6,793 nucleotides of DNA from Clostridia bacterium (GCA_900764115.1 CAAFMR010000302.1:1-6793); one strand, 5' to 3'. Counted from the first letter of the stretch, positions 1-6,793 are shown. A program made the numbers and translations. Notes: generated by a model not told the origin, from the letters alone.

Positions 1-1
1 A

Positions 2-1075
2 CGGGCGATTTTGGAGTCGCTGCCGTTGGACAGCATCTACTATATTACCTGGCGCTGGTATGTGATGTCCCCGGAGGACGATCCAGCCCAGCCCTTTATC
101 CCCAAAAGACTCACTTACTGCCTGAAGCGGCAGGCGTGGAACTATTCCGACGGCACCCCGGTGACCAAAACGGTGATCCCGGCGCTGTACTATAAACGGA
201 TGGGGCTCACCCTGTCTATGGGACACCACACCGTTTTCGGAAACGACGGAGCGAAGATCACCCGGCTGGATAGTCTGCAGCTGGCGCACTATCGGGCAAT
301 CAGCGAACAGCAATTGGTGTATAAAACCTACTGCTATACCATGCGCGATATTGCCACAATGGACAACAACTTTGAGACTGCCCAGAGGACCAATCAGCTG
401 GCGATTGTGGAGCGGGGCGCCGATATGTGGGCGGCGGCGGAGGAGTCCTCCTACGGCGGCTATCCCCGGGAAACCGTCAAAAAGCCGCTGGATTTGTCTT
501 TCTGTCATAAATGCGTCCTGGATATGCGCTATACGGAGCTGTCCGGCGAAAGCATCGAAAAGCGGGTCCTGTATACCGGGCGCGAGATGGCGGTCCGTGC
601 CTATAACGTCGAAAGAGCGCGGAAGGAAAAGCGGTTCCTTGCCCCGATTCTTCTCTGGCTGGACGGGGTCCGGGGGGAGGAATGCATTTTCCCGGACCCG
701 TCGAATCAGCTGACTATGCTGACGGAGCGGTACAATGTGCGCGGGCTGGTAACCACGACAAAGGAAGTCCAGTTCCTGAAAGCCAACTACCGGCTCATCG
801 TTATGCCGGATTTTGTGAAATTCCTGCCCCACAAATATATTGTCCTATCCGATGGGGCGCATTTCGACGAGGTAAAGGGACAGCTGGTGCAAGCCGGTCT
901 GAACGGGGACGAAATCCTCTCTCTGGCGGAATATAAAAAACGGCTGGGCTTCTTCGGCAGGGTATACAGCGGTATATGCTTCGTTCCCAGTATGCTCGGG
1001 CGGATTCACCGCTATCTCAAGCGCAACGGGATGATGACGACCGTGCGGAAAATCCAGCAGCGGCTGAAGCGATAA
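2..1075 (+). CDS. Glycosyltransferase (GT2-like, Glyco_tranf_2_4 type), 5'-truncated, with C-terminal extension
   Basis: The reading frame is open to the left edge, so the N-terminal catalytic GT-A part is missing and 357 C-terminal residues are visible. A TTG at 11 is an internal Leu codon, not a convincing start, because no ribosome binding site can be seen. Counting from the codon at position 2, ITWRW (15-19), GHHTVFG (74-80) and AHYRAISEQQ (95-104) resemble the distal half of Glyco_tranf_2_4 family transferases, where a WRxFG-like block, an HH segment and a HYxxRSxEQ block follow the DXD region. These enzymes transfer a sugar from a nucleotide donor in the cytoplasm. The remaining ~200 residues are not a normal part of that fold; KYIVLSDGAHFDEVKGQL (278-295) recalls the end of a Rossmann-like unit, and the tail is basic (YLKRNG at 338-343, ending RLKR). 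It is the most upstream visible gene of the operon, 30 bases before the next. Transferase assignment is fairly sure; acceptor and donor are unknown. Confidence 0.72.
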   Translation, partial: RAILESLPLDSIYYITWRWYVMSPEDDPAQPFIPKRLTYCLKRQAWNYSDGTPVTKTVIPALYYKRMGLTLSMGHHTVFGNDGAKITRLDSLQLAHYRAISEQQLVYKTYCYTMRDIATMDNNFETAQRTNQLAIVERGADMWAAAEESSYGGYPRETVKKPLDLSFCHKCVLDMRYTELSGESIEKRVLYTGREMAVRAYNVERARKEKRFLAPILLWLDGVRGEECIFPDPSNQLTMLTERYNVRGLVTTTKEVQFLKANYRLIVMPDFVKFLPHKYIVLSDGAHFDEVKGQLVQAGLNGDEILSLAEYKKRLGFFGRVYSGICFVPSMLGRIHRYLKRNGMMTTVRKIQQRLKR

Positions 1076-1105
1076 AAGCGGAGAAATTCCCACGGAGGTG
1101 TTACC

Positions 1106-2029
1106 ATGGTTTGTTATGTCATTTTACATTATAAAAATTTGTCGGATACCGTCAAGTGCATCGAGTCCCTGCAAAACACGGCGGCAAAGGACAGCGTTTT
1201 CATCCTTGTCGATAACGGCTCCGGGGACGGAAGCGGGGAACAGCTCCGGGAGCGGTACAAAAACGAGACGCGGTGCGTCGTCCTCCTGCTGCCGCAAAAT
1301 GTCGGCTTTTCCAAAGGGAATAACGAGGGCTATCGCTATGCCAAGCAGCACTACGCTCCGGATTTCATCGTGGTTACCAATAACGACGTGGTTTTCTTTC
1401 AGCCGGAGTGGGAAGCACGGGTACAGCAAATCTATGCCCAGACACAGTTTGACGTGCTGGGACCGGATATCTACGTGCCCCGCCACGGCGACCATCAAAG
1501 CCCACTGTTTCAAAACGGCATCACGATACCCCAGCTGGAATATGAGCTGCAGGAATACCGGCAATACCGAGACAACCCGCTCCGGTTCAACCGCCGCCTG
1601 AAGCTCCACGCTTTCAAAAATCGTCTTTGCTCCAAATCCAGACTCATCAACACGGTGTATGCCCGGCTGCGGGGGAAGGATGTGTTGGATTACCGTAAGC
1701 GGTACGAAAATGTAGGGCTGCAGGGGGCGTGCCTGATCTTCTCCCGGCCGTTTATTGAACGGGAGGACAAGGCGTTCGATCCGGAACCGTTCCTGTACGA
1801 AGAGGAGGTATTTCTCTTTTACCGCTGCCGCCATAAAGGATACCGTATGGTCTATGACCCGTCGATCTCCATTCGGCACGAGGAAGCCGCCTCGTTTTCC
1901 AACCTGCAGAAAAACCGGGTGGAGAAGCTCCGCTTTATGCTGGAGCATCACGTCAAAGCCCGGGAGATGCTCCTGGACTATTTGAAAAGCGCCGAAAAGC
2001 GGGAGGACGCCGATGGAAACAATACCTAA
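1106..2029 (+). CDS. GT2 family glycosyltransferase, rhamnosyltransferase/WbbL-like
   Basis: This is a complete 307-residue GT-A transferase that should add one sugar, plausibly rhamnose, to the growing lipid-linked glycan at the inner face of the membrane. Visible motifs are the N-terminal beta strand YVILHYKN (4-11), the nucleotide-binding VDNGSGDGS (35-43), NVGFSKGNNEG (65-75), and NNDV (92-95) at the DXD position. LQGACLIF (205-212) and the catalytic-base region YEEEVFLFYR (231-240) followed by HKGY and IRHEEAAS (256-263) are characteristic of the WbbL/rhamnosyltransferase branch of GT2. Length is normal for that branch. The ATG at 1106 is preceded by GGAGG at 1094-1098 with 7 bases between, which fixes the start. 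The 3' end overlaps the next gene by 17 bases, suggesting translational coupling. The family call is strong; rhamnose specificity is inference. Confidence 0.9.
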   Translation: MVCYVILHYKNLSDTVKCIESLQNTAAKDSVFILVDNGSGDGSGEQLRERYKNETRCVVLLLPQNVGFSKGNNEGYRYAKQHYAPDFIVVTNNDVVFFQPEWEARVQQIYAQTQFDVLGPDIYVPRHGDHQSPLFQNGITIPQLEYELQEYRQYRDNPLRFNRRLKLHAFKNRLCSKSRLINTVYARLRGKDVLDYRKRYENVGLQGACLIFSRPFIEREDKAFDPEPFLYEEEVFLFYRCRHKGYRMVYDPSISIRHEEAASFSNLQKNRVEKLRFMLEHHVKAREMLLDYLKSAEKREDADGNNT

Positions 2030-2801
2030 GCTCATCCATTATTGCTGGTTCGGAGGAAACCCCATCCCGGACGCACTCCGGCACTGTATGGACTCCTGGA
2101 AACTATTGGAGGACGCCGGGTACAGAATTATCCGCTGGGACGAGTCCAATTGCTCCTTTGACGAAAATGCGTTTGTCCGGAGGTGCTACCGGGAAAAGAA
2201 GTGGGCGTTCGTTTCGGATTTTTACCGGGCAAAAGCCCTCCATGAGTGGGGCGGCATTTATCTGGACACGGATGTGGCGGTGCGCCGCCCGTTCGACGCA
2301 TTCCTCAACGACAGCGCCTTTATCGGTTTTTCCTGCGGCTGTGCGCTATCCACGGCAGTGATCGGCGCGCAAAAAGGCTCCCCCTTCATCAAAGGCATCC
2401 TGGATATGTATGAGACGCAGCGCTTTTATACCGAACAGAGCTTTCGGACCGGGGAAACATATCCGGCTTACGCAGACGGAAGCTGGATTCCCAACAACGA
2501 ATTTGTCACCTGGTACGTAATCTGCACCCATCCGGATTTTGCGCTGAATAACCGAAAGCAAGCGCTGGCGGATGTGACGGTGTATCCGAAAACATATTTT
2601 GAATTGGGCAGCCTGACAGGGAAATACTATTGTCGGCACATCAATTACAATTCCTGGATCGACCGGGACAACCAAACAAGTGCGCTGAAAAAGCTCAAGC
2701 ACACGCTGGAGAAAAACACCTGTGCCTGGATTCTCATTCGCTCGCTGATGAGCAGGCGGGGAGAACGGCGTACCTCCTTTTATCCATACAGGGAGCGTTG
2801 A
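2013..2801 (+). CDS. GT32-type glycosyltransferase (DXD sugar-binding, capsular polysaccharide type)
   Basis: This 262-residue protein has the signature of the Gly_transf_sug/OCH1-like GT32 family: an opening IPKLIHYCWFG (4-14), RWDESN (41-46), and the SDFYRAKALHEWGG block (68-81) leading into IYLDTDV (82-88), where the DTD triad binds the metal and nucleotide sugar. A C-terminal HINYNSW (209-215) matches the His/Trp motif that closes the active site in this family. There is no signal peptide, consistent with a cytoplasmic enzyme; family members commonly transfer hexoses such as galactose or mannose, but the donor cannot be read from sequence. The ATG at 2013 lies inside the end of the preceding gene and follows GGGAGG (2001-2006) with 6 bases between. 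The C-terminus is basic (SRRGERR near 248-253), which may favour membrane contact. It ends 3 bases before the next start and in the same frame. Confidence 0.92.
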   Translation: METIPKLIHYCWFGGNPIPDALRHCMDSWKLLEDAGYRIIRWDESNCSFDENAFVRRCYREKKWAFVSDFYRAKALHEWGGIYLDTDVAVRRPFDAFLNDSAFIGFSCGCALSTAVIGAQKGSPFIKGILDMYETQRFYTEQSFRTGETYPAYADGSWIPNNEFVTWYVICTHPDFALNNRKQALADVTVYPKTYFELGSLTGKYYCRHINYNSWIDRDNQTSALKKLKHTLEKNTCAWILIRSLMSRRGERRTSFYPYRER

Positions 2802-2804
2802 TGT

Positions 2805-3656
2805 ATGAATCAGGCAAGCATTTCAGTGGCCATGGCCACCTATAACGGAGAAGCGTATATTGTGCAGCAGATTGAGTCCATTCTGCGCCAGACCCACCCG
2901 GTGGATGAAATTATCATCGTGGACGACGGCTCCACCGACCGTACCGTCGACTATATCCGCCAGCTCAACTGCCCGCTAATCCGGCTCTGGCAGAATGAGA
3001 CCAATTTGGGCTATATCGAAAACTTTTATAAGGCGCTGGCACAGACTACAGGCGCGTATATCTTCCTTGCGGACCAGGACGATATTTGGGAGCCGGACAA
3101 GGTGGAACAGGTGCTGTCTGTGCTGCAGGGCTCAGAGGAGACCATGGCGGTCTGCACGGGCTTTACGCTCATCGACGCGGCGGGCGACCCCATCCCGGAT
3201 GCCGGGCAATATCAGATCAACCCCTTTGTGCTGCGCCGGCACAAGCCGGTGGAGACGATTACACTCCATCGACTGGCGTTCGGCAATGTGCTGCAGGGAT
3301 GCACCTATGGTCTGCGCCGCGCCGTGGTGGACGCCTATCTGCAGATACATAACGCGGAGGTCATCCACGATTATCAGCTGATGCTGATTGCCGCCTCTAT
3401 GGGACAGGTGCTGTATCTGAATGAACCGCTGATACGGTATCGGCTGCACGGCAACAACGCTGTCGGCTTCGGGAAAAAGGAGCGCCGCATTGAGCTGCCG
3501 AACCATAAAGCCTCCCGGGAACCGTTTATGGCGCGCTTTTTCAAGCAGATGGATACGGTGACCCCGGTGCCGCACAAGCGGTATTATCTGTTCCTTTATT
3601 ATTGCAGAATCCCCTATATAAAGGCCATCCTGAAGCGGGCCTTTTGCGGCGGCTGA
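2805..3656 (+). CDS. GT2 family glycosyltransferase, rhamnosyltransferase-like
   Basis: This complete 283-residue GT-A transferase belongs to the GT2 branch that includes alpha-L-rhamnosyltransferases of streptococcal and clostridial polysaccharide loci. Motifs in order are SVAMATYNGEAYI (7-19), QIESILRQT (22-30), DEIIIVDDGSTDRT (34-47), NLGYIENF (67-74), and FLADQDDIW (87-95), whose DQDD supplies the metal-binding acids. VLQGCTYGLRR, then IHDYQLMLIAA with the likely catalytic base in HD, then YRLHGNNAVG follow, as expected for this branch. It probably adds a rhamnose or related sugar to the lipid-linked oligosaccharide in the cytoplasm; the exact sugar is inference. The ATG at 2805 follows GGGAG at 2791-2795. 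An ATG at 2801, overlapping the upstream stop, is in another frame and does not serve this gene. It ends 14 bases before the polymerase gene. Confidence 0.92.
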   Translation: MNQASISVAMATYNGEAYIVQQIESILRQTHPVDEIIIVDDGSTDRTVDYIRQLNCPLIRLWQNETNLGYIENFYKALAQTTGAYIFLADQDDIWEPDKVEQVLSVLQGSEETMAVCTGFTLIDAAGDPIPDAGQYQINPFVLRRHKPVETITLHRLAFGNVLQGCTYGLRRAVVDAYLQIHNAEVIHDYQLMLIAASMGQVLYLNEPLIRYRLHGNNAVGFGKKERRIELPNHKASREPFMARFFKQMDTVTPVPHKRYYLFLYYCRIPYIKAILKRAFCGG

Positions 3657-3658
3657 AA

Positions 3659-3667
3659 GAGGGTGAT
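3659..3667 (+). promoter_or_regulatory. Ribosome binding site of the TTG-started polymerase gene
   Basis: The string GAGGGTGAT starts three bases after the upstream stop and matches the anti-Shine-Dalgarno complement well through GGTGAT. It sits 3 bases before an in-frame TTG at 3671, with the GGG core about 7 bases away. The ATG inside it (3666) is out of frame with the polymerase. This placement is the reason for choosing 3671 over the in-frame TTG at 3602, which lies well inside the upstream gene. Confidence 0.6.
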
Positions 3668-3670
3668 GCT

Positions 3671-4939
3671 TTGGGAATTCCAAGAATAGCCAACAACCGA
3701 TACGATGAAAGCATATTCTGGCTCACGCTGCTCTCCACGTTTATGTTGGTGCAGTTTTGGATCGTAGACCTGTTCTGGGTGATGCAGATCGTCATTTTTG
3801 TTGCCAATCTGATTATGGTCAGACGGCTGCAGATCACCGTTGACGGCTGGATACTGGCTCTGTATATCGCCTGGGGTCTGTCTGCCGGGCTGTGCTTTTT
3901 CAGCGAGGTGCCGCTGTCCTATAAAAAAAGCGCCATCATTGCGCTGGGGCAGCTGCTGCCGGTGTTTCTTTCGGTGTCCTTATACGCCAGGCAGCTGGAA
4001 TCCGCAAGCTTTATCGGCTGCCTGCGGAAAGCGCTGGTGCTGTCCTGCACCATACAGCTGTTCTGGTGTCTGGCGCAGTTTGTGCTGTATCGGGGCTTGC
4101 AGCTGGACCTGAATCAGTTGATTTTCCGCGATCTGCTGCATCTGGTGGAAAATCCCTCGCAGTATAAGACGGGCATTTATCATCCCTCCGGCTTGTGCTG
4201 GCATTCAGCCTTTATGGCGCCGGTGACGATCATCGCCTTTGTTTTCAGCAGACACTATGGCATCAAGCTGCTGGCTTTGGTGGATGCGGTGATATGCAAT
4301 AACGCCACCGCTATGATCGGCATTTGCGTCTGCATAGCCATCAGCGCCCTGTTTTCTCTGGTTGAATTCCTGAGCCGCCCCGGTCACGCCGCCCCCAAAA
4401 GAGCGGTCATTGCGGTGATCGTCGTCATACTCATTGCCATTCCTCTCCTCAGCTACAGCGGCGTGTTCTCCACCGTCTTTCGGAAAGCGGTGAGTATTTA
4501 CGAGCGGGCTACGGGAATTGTATATGACGGGGGGAGCGCCAACGCCCATATCCGGTATTACACCGCTTATCCGCAGGTGGTGGAGGATCAAAGTCTCCTC
4601 CGGTTCCTGTTCGGCTACGGTCCGGGCAATTCGGGATATCCCATCAGCAAGCTGTTCGGTCAGTATGCAACGCTGAAAAGCTGGGCAGTGGAAACCGATG
4701 TGATGAATCAGCTGTATTCCAACGGCATCGTCGGCTTTGTGCTGCTGTATGGACTGCTGGCGTTCATTGCCGTCCGGGGCTTTCGGATTGACCGGCGGTA
4801 TACGGTTTTGATTCTCAGCCTTGCGTTGGCGGGAATCACCTATAACATCCAGTTCAGCTGGGTGCTGTTTCTTGAATTTCTGCTGTATTTTTGCGTGAAG
4901 AAGAACATCAATGTGTTTGAAGATGGGAGACCCGGATAA
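3671..4939 (+). CDS. O-antigen polymerase/ligase-like membrane protein (Wzy type)
   Basis: From the TTG at 3671 this encodes 422 residues dominated by hydrophobic spans. By eye I count about 11-12, at roughly 14-32, 33-51, 59-77, 87-104, 119-140, 178-193, 199-231 (long enough for two), 245-262, 349-368, 377-393 and 394-409. A hydrophilic stretch of about 85 residues (263-348) matches the large extracytoplasmic loop of Wzy and O-antigen ligases. FGYGPGNSGYP (314-324) and ETDVMNQLYSNGIVGF (341-356), just before the last three spans, are the best family signs; IYHPSGLCWH (169-178) recalls another conserved patch. The protein would join flipped repeat units into a polymer at the outer face of the membrane, using undecaprenyl-linked substrates. 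Ligase activity is an alternative, since the two families look alike, but a flippase nearby favours polymerase. It begins 14 bases after one transferase gene and ends 2 bases before the WbsX gene. The TTG start implies modest translation. Confidence 0.85.
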   Translation: MGIPRIANNRYDESIFWLTLLSTFMLVQFWIVDLFWVMQIVIFVANLIMVRRLQITVDGWILALYIAWGLSAGLCFFSEVPLSYKKSAIIALGQLLPVFLSVSLYARQLESASFIGCLRKALVLSCTIQLFWCLAQFVLYRGLQLDLNQLIFRDLLHLVENPSQYKTGIYHPSGLCWHSAFMAPVTIIAFVFSRHYGIKLLALVDAVICNNATAMIGICVCIAISALFSLVEFLSRPGHAAPKRAVIAVIVVILIAIPLLSYSGVFSTVFRKAVSIYERATGIVYDGGSANAHIRYYTAYPQVVEDQSLLRFLFGYGPGNSGYPISKLFGQYATLKSWAVETDVMNQLYSNGIVGFVLLYGLLAFIAVRGFRIDRRYTVLILSLALAGITYNIQFSWVLFLEFLLYFCVKKNINVFEDGRPG

Positions 4940-4941
4940 CG

Positions 4942-6078
4942 ATGGATATAAAAGCGATTGCGTTTTATCTGCCGCAGTTCCACACCATTCCCGAAAACGA
5001 TGCGGCATACGGGACGGGATTCACCGAGTGGACAAACACCAAAAAGGCGAAACCGCTTTTTGATGGGCACAATCAGCCCCGCACTCCGCTCGATGAGAAC
5101 TATTACTGCCTGCTGGACGACGGAGTGATGGAGCGGCAGGCGGCGCTTGCCAAGCAGTATGGCGTGTATGGGTTCTGCTATTATCATTATTGGTTCAAGA
5201 ACGGAAAAAAGCTGCTGGAAAAGCCTCTGGAGGCTATGCTGCACAACCCCGCCGTGGACATACCGTTTTGCCTGTGCTGGGCAAATGAAAACTGGTCTAA
5301 GCGTTGGGACGGCGGGAACAACGAGGTCATTGTCGAACAGGATTACGGCGATCAGGCGGATCTGCAGCAGCATGTGGATTATCTGTGCGAATTTTTCCGG
5401 GACCCCCGCTATATCAAGGAAAACGGTGCACCTCTGCTGCTGCTCTACAAGCCGGAGCTTATCCCCAATCTGAAGGCAGTGGTGCGGACGATCCGTCGGC
5501 GGGCAAGGGAGAACGGCTTTCCGGATGTGAAGCTCATCGTACAGTATCCGAAATTCTATTTCGACGGAGCAGGGCTGGGGCTGTTTGATGCCTTTATCCA
5601 ATTTGAACCGCGGTTCATACAGGACTATGAGAACGACGCGAACCGGTCGGCAATGAAAAAACGGATAAAAACCGCCCTGCTGAAGCTGGGGCTCACCGGG
5701 CTGGTAGGTCGCGTCGAAAAGAAGCTGGGAGCCAAGGCGGTCGGCACCGCGACGGCGCAGCTGACTATCCGGGAGTATGACCGGGATTGGGACGCCATTC
5801 TCCGCTATCCGGTGACGGATAAACGGATGATTGCCGGTGCGTTTGTGGATTGGGATAATACGCCGCGCAACAAAAACGGTCTGTGCTATACCGGCGCATC
5901 GCCCGCAAAATTTGAGCGCTATATGACGCAGCTGGCGGACAAGATCCACCGGGAATATGCATACCCGTATGTATTTGTGAACGCCTGGAATGAATGGGCT
6001 GAGGGCGCCTATCTGGAGCCGGATCAAAAAAACGGGTACGGATATCTGGAGGCACTGGCACGCGCTTTGCGGAAATAA
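4942..6078 (+). CDS. WbsX family protein (GH99-like domain, putative polysaccharide glycosyltransferase)
   Basis: This complete 378-residue protein spans the whole WbsX/GH99-like domain. It opens with IAFYLPQFHTIPEND (6-20), then YGTGFTEWTN (23-32), YGFCYYHYWF (76-85), CLCWANENWSKRWDGG (110-125) and, near the end, FVNAWNEWAEGAYLEPD (345-361). These aromatic and acidic motifs define the family, which shares a (beta/alpha)8-type fold with GH99 endo-mannosidases and is found almost only in O-antigen, capsule and rhamnan loci. Its reaction is not firmly established; it is usually annotated as a glycosyltransferase, although the fold suggests acting on an existing glycosidic bond. No signal peptide or membrane span is visible, so a cytoplasmic role on lipid-linked intermediates is likely. 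A basic, Lys/Arg-rich helical stretch at about 233-265 interrupts the domain. The ATG at 4942 has GGGAG at 4925-4929, at 12 bases a long spacing, so coupling to the upstream gene ending at 4939 is probable. Confidence 0.9.
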   Translation: MDIKAIAFYLPQFHTIPENDAAYGTGFTEWTNTKKAKPLFDGHNQPRTPLDENYYCLLDDGVMERQAALAKQYGVYGFCYYHYWFKNGKKLLEKPLEAMLHNPAVDIPFCLCWANENWSKRWDGGNNEVIVEQDYGDQADLQQHVDYLCEFFRDPRYIKENGAPLLLLYKPELIPNLKAVVRTIRRRARENGFPDVKLIVQYPKFYFDGAGLGLFDAFIQFEPRFIQDYENDANRSAMKKRIKTALLKLGLTGLVGRVEKKLGAKAVGTATAQLTIREYDRDWDAILRYPVTDKRMIAGAFVDWDNTPRNKNGLCYTGASPAKFERYMTQLADKIHREYAYPYVFVNAWNEWAEGAYLEPDQKNGYGYLEALARALRK

Positions 6079-6110
6079 GCCGGCTTAGTGGACCGGTTGC
6101 GGCTGTATGT

Positions 6111-6131
6111 AAGGAGGGAGCTTCTCGGAGG
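6111..6131 (+). promoter_or_regulatory. Doubled Shine-Dalgarno region before the flippase gene
   Basis: Two good Shine-Dalgarno matches precede the ATG at 6134: AAGGAGG at 6111-6117, 16 bases away, and GGAGG at 6127-6131, only 2 bases away. Neither has ideal spacing alone. No in-frame start codon lies between them, so ATG 6134 remains the best start; the N-terminus it gives matches the usual flippase N-terminus. Confidence 0.5.
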
Positions 6132-6133
6132 TT

Positions 6134-6793
6134 ATGCAAGAGAGCAAAAGCCTAAAAGTCAATTCTATATTAAACACGCTGAAAAGCGTGTTCAGCATTA
6201 TTTTTCCGCTGATTACCTTTCCCTATGTATCCCGGGTGCTGGGCCCGCTGAACGTGGGAAAGGTCAATTTCGGAAACACCTTCGTCGGGTATTTTTCTCT
6301 GATTGCCTCGCTGGGGGTCACGACCTACGCCATACGGGAATGCTCAACGGTTCGGGACGACAAGCGTAAGCTGGAAACCGTCGCCTCGGAAATCTTTTCC
6401 ATCAATGTGGTTACCACCGTGGTCGCCTATGTGCTGCTGGCTATCACGATGGTGCTGTTCCGGAAGCTGGACGTATACAGAAGCCTGATTATTGTGCAAA
6501 GCTCCGCGATCCTGTTCCGGACCTGGGGTGCCGACTGGATCAATTCGGCTATGGAGGATTTCAAATACATCACCATCCGGACAATGCTGATTCAGGTGCT
6601 GTCGCTGATCGCTATGTTCATTCTTGTGCGGAATGAATCGGACTATTTCCGCTACGCCGTCATTTCCGTGGTGGCATCCAGCGGCTCCGATCTGGCTAAT
6701 GTGCTATACCGGAGAAAATACTGCACCATCCGGCTGACACGAACTATGCGCTGGGGTGTGCATTTCCGTCCCATTGTGATGCTGTTTGTGATG
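6134..6793 (+). CDS. Wzx-type oligosaccharide flippase (MOP superfamily), 3'-truncated
   Basis: The frame runs from ATG 6134 to the right edge without a stop, giving the first 220 residues of a protein whose family is normally about 470-500 long. The N-terminus is a textbook clostridial Wzx/polysaccharide_synt match: VNSILNTLKSVF (9-20), IFPLITFPYVSRVLGP (23-38), VGKVNFGNTFVGYFSLIASLG (41-61), TYAIRE (64-69), then RDDKRKL (74-80). DWINSAMEDFKYITIR (134-149) is another conserved block. Hydrophobic spans can be seen near 16-34, 45-66, 88-109, 117-132, 150-166 and 172-191, with a further one starting near 213, consistent with the first half of a 12-14-span transporter. It should flip the undecaprenyl-diphosphate-linked repeat unit across the cytoplasmic membrane, supplying the polymerase encoded two genes upstream. 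It starts 55 bases after the WbsX gene, the longest gap in the window. Confidence 0.93.
   Translation, partial: MQESKSLKVNSILNTLKSVFSIIFPLITFPYVSRVLGPLNVGKVNFGNTFVGYFSLIASLGVTTYAIRECSTVRDDKRKLETVASEIFSINVVTTVVAYVLLAITMVLFRKLDVYRSLIIVQSSAILFRTWGADWINSAMEDFKYITIRTMLIQVLSLIAMFILVRNESDYFRYAVISVVASSGSDLANVLYRRKYCTIRLTRTMRWGVHFRPIVMLFVM

Noticed and set aside
503..514. CxxC pair (SFCHKC) in the first protein as a possible zinc site
   Set aside because: No second Cys or His pair with suitable spacing is visible, so a zinc-binding domain is not supported.
1124..2035. 303-codon open frame on the minus strand opposite the first complete GT2 gene
   Set aside because: The + strand frame has an unambiguous GT2 motif series and ribosome binding site; the antisense product shows no family features.
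4205..5008. 267-codon minus-strand open frame inside the polymerase gene
   Set aside because: The translation is His/Gln/Arg-rich and low in hydrophobic structure, as expected of the antisense of a membrane protein, with no motifs.
4840..6027. Long open frame of 395 codons on the minus strand across the polymerase/WbsX junction
   Set aside because: It lies antisense to a gene with clear family motifs, its translation shows no recognisable domain, and it crosses a gene boundary. It is best explained as a by-product of codon bias on the + strand.
6079..6100. CCGG-containing palindromes after the WbsX stop as a possible terminator
   Set aside because: The possible stem is only about 4 base pairs and no T-run follows; the flippase gene continues on the same strand.
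6088..6369. 93-codon + strand frame starting at 6088
   Set aside because: It overlaps the flippase N-terminus in another frame and has no ribosome binding site or family signature; the flippase frame is far better supported.

Overview
The window is part of a surface-polysaccharide biosynthesis cluster, very probably from a Gram-positive anaerobe of the class Clostridia (gut Oscillospirales/Lachnospirales type). I infer this from the GG-rich Shine-Dalgarno sequences ahead of nearly every gene, one TTG start, moderately high GC, tightly packed co-directional genes, and protein motifs typical of Firmicutes capsule or rhamnose-rich glycan loci. The assignment rests on reading, not on a database search.

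Seven genes lie on the + strand with no gap longer than 55 bases. In order they are: the 3' part of a glycosyltransferase with an unusual C-terminal extension (2-1075, open at the left edge); a GT2 glycosyltransferase of the rhamnosyltransferase/WbbL kind (1106-2029); a GT32-type DXD glycosyltransferase (2013-2801); a second GT2 rhamnosyltransferase-like enzyme (2805-3656); a multi-membrane-spanning O-antigen polymerase/ligase-like protein, Wzy type (3671-4939, TTG start); a WbsX/GH99-like protein (4942-6078); and the 5' part of a Wzx-type flippase (6134 to the right edge). Gaps and overlaps of 30, -17, 3, 14, 2 and 55 bases indicate one operon. I see no internal promoter or terminator. Neither end of the operon is in view.

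Together the genes fit a Wzx/Wzy-dependent pathway. Cytoplasmic glycosyltransferases add sugars one after another to a lipid-linked unit, the flippase moves the unit across the membrane, and the polymerase joins units outside. With at least four transferases plus the WbsX protein, the repeat unit probably has five or more sugars; that count is inference. No initiating phosphoglycosyltransferase, chain-length regulator or nucleotide-sugar synthesis gene is present here.

I found no RNA gene, CRISPR array, insertion sequence or clear novel system. The points most worth a second look are the unassigned C-terminal half of the first protein, the basic helical insertion in the WbsX protein, the TTG-initiated polymerase gene, the in-frame TGA junction between two transferase genes, and the doubled Shine-Dalgarno region with a start-stop codon pair ahead of the flippase gene.
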